From: Pseudomonadota bacterium
Lineage (GTDB): Bacteria > Pseudomonadota > Alphaproteobacteria > Acetobacterales > Acetobacteraceae
Direction: 5' to 3'
DNA: 5,389 bases
Assembly (NCBI GenBank): GCA_021785335.1
Contig: JAJYFW010000160.1
Location: 1 to 5,389, forward strand
This document shows, piece after piece, positions 5,225 to 5,389 of the stretch. The first letter of the stretch is position 1; each line of letters starts with the position of its first letter. Both the position numbers and the translations under genes were made by a program. The notes beneath the pieces were generated by a model. That model did not search any database. It had not been told where the DNA came from and was given only the letters and a program-made list of their open reading frames with translations.

Positions 5225-5389
5225 CAAGGCCCCGCTTGGCAGTGGTCGGTCGGCGCTTCCGCCTCCGCCCGCGCGTCGCGGGGGAGGGGCGGCGCCGCCC
5301 CGTCGGTCGTATGGCAGTGGCAGGCGGGGACCGGATCGTACCCGCCTTCGTTCCAGGGATTGCAGCGCAGGATGCGCCAGCCGGCGAGG
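5224..5389 (-). CDS. yidD: YidD, membrane protein insertion efficiency factor (C-terminal part, cut by window edge)
   Basis: The 54 visible residues read [21 protein letters not shown] and then a tail of 33 residues ending in QAGP. The segment with the conserved Cys, the N/H-PW pair and GG(Y/H)DPVP is the hallmark C-terminal core of YidD, a small protein of roughly 70-90 residues that associates with the inner membrane through an amphipathic helix and helps YidC- and Sec-dependent insertion. The N-terminus lies beyond the right edge. The TGA stop (5226-5224) shares its last base with the yidC ATG (TGATG), so the two genes are almost certainly translationally coupled, and the order yidD-yidC is the usual one downstream of rpmH-rnpA. 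The tail carries a CHCH cluster and a further HC near the end, and is Ala/Pro/Glu rich, unlike the conserved core. Identity is firm from motif plus position; the role of the tail is unknown. Confidence 0.93.
   Translation of the reverse strand, partial: LAGWRILRCNPWNEGGYDPVPACHCHTTDGAAPPLPRDARAEAEAPTDHCQAGP

Noticed and set aside
5225..5227. TTG as the yidC start codon
   Set aside because: It would add one residue before the typical MDQKR start. ATG at 5224-5222 fits the family and the overlap with the yidD stop.

Overview
The window is a GC-rich chromosomal segment in which every supported gene reads on the minus strand, from right to left. The right half is the conserved yidD-yidC-engB block that lies downstream of rpmH-rnpA in many proteobacteria. 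The high GC, the wording of the YidC C-terminal core (for example the '[21 protein letters not shown]' type ending) and the direct yidC-engB junction point to an alphaproteobacterium, perhaps of the Rhodospirillales/Acetobacterales. That placement is inferred from remembered sequence patterns, not from a search.

Layout in transcription order. (1) 5389-5224: the C-terminal 54 codons of YidD, the small membrane-protein insertion efficiency factor; its stop overlaps the yidC start. (2) 5224-3491: complete yidC, the inner-membrane insertase. (3) 3483-2830: complete engB (yihA/ysxC), a ribosome-assembly GTPase, 7 bases after yidC with its ribosome binding site on the yidC stop codon. (4) 2829-2738: a 92-base spacer with a GC-rich inverted repeat and a good extended -10 promoter. 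(5) 2737-1571: a J-domain protein with one membrane segment and an SH3-like plus beta-rich C-terminal part. (6) 1558-641: an NMT1/THI5-like substrate-binding protein with no signal peptide. (7) 616-1: the N-terminal 205 codons of an alpha/beta hydrolase that runs off the left edge.

Genes 1-3 look like one tightly coupled transcription unit for membrane protein biogenesis and ribosome assembly. Genes 5-7 look like a second unit of three genes with short gaps (12 and 24 bases), probably started by the promoter in front of the J-domain gene. Their shared role is not obvious: a signal-less binding protein beside an alpha/beta hydrolase suggests handling of a small molecule in the cytoplasm, while the membrane J-protein may simply be co-transcribed.

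I see no mobile element, CRISPR array, tRNA or rRNA, and no clear new defence or other system. The most unusual points are the J-protein architecture, its likely leaderless GTG start, and the cytoplasmic form of the binding protein.
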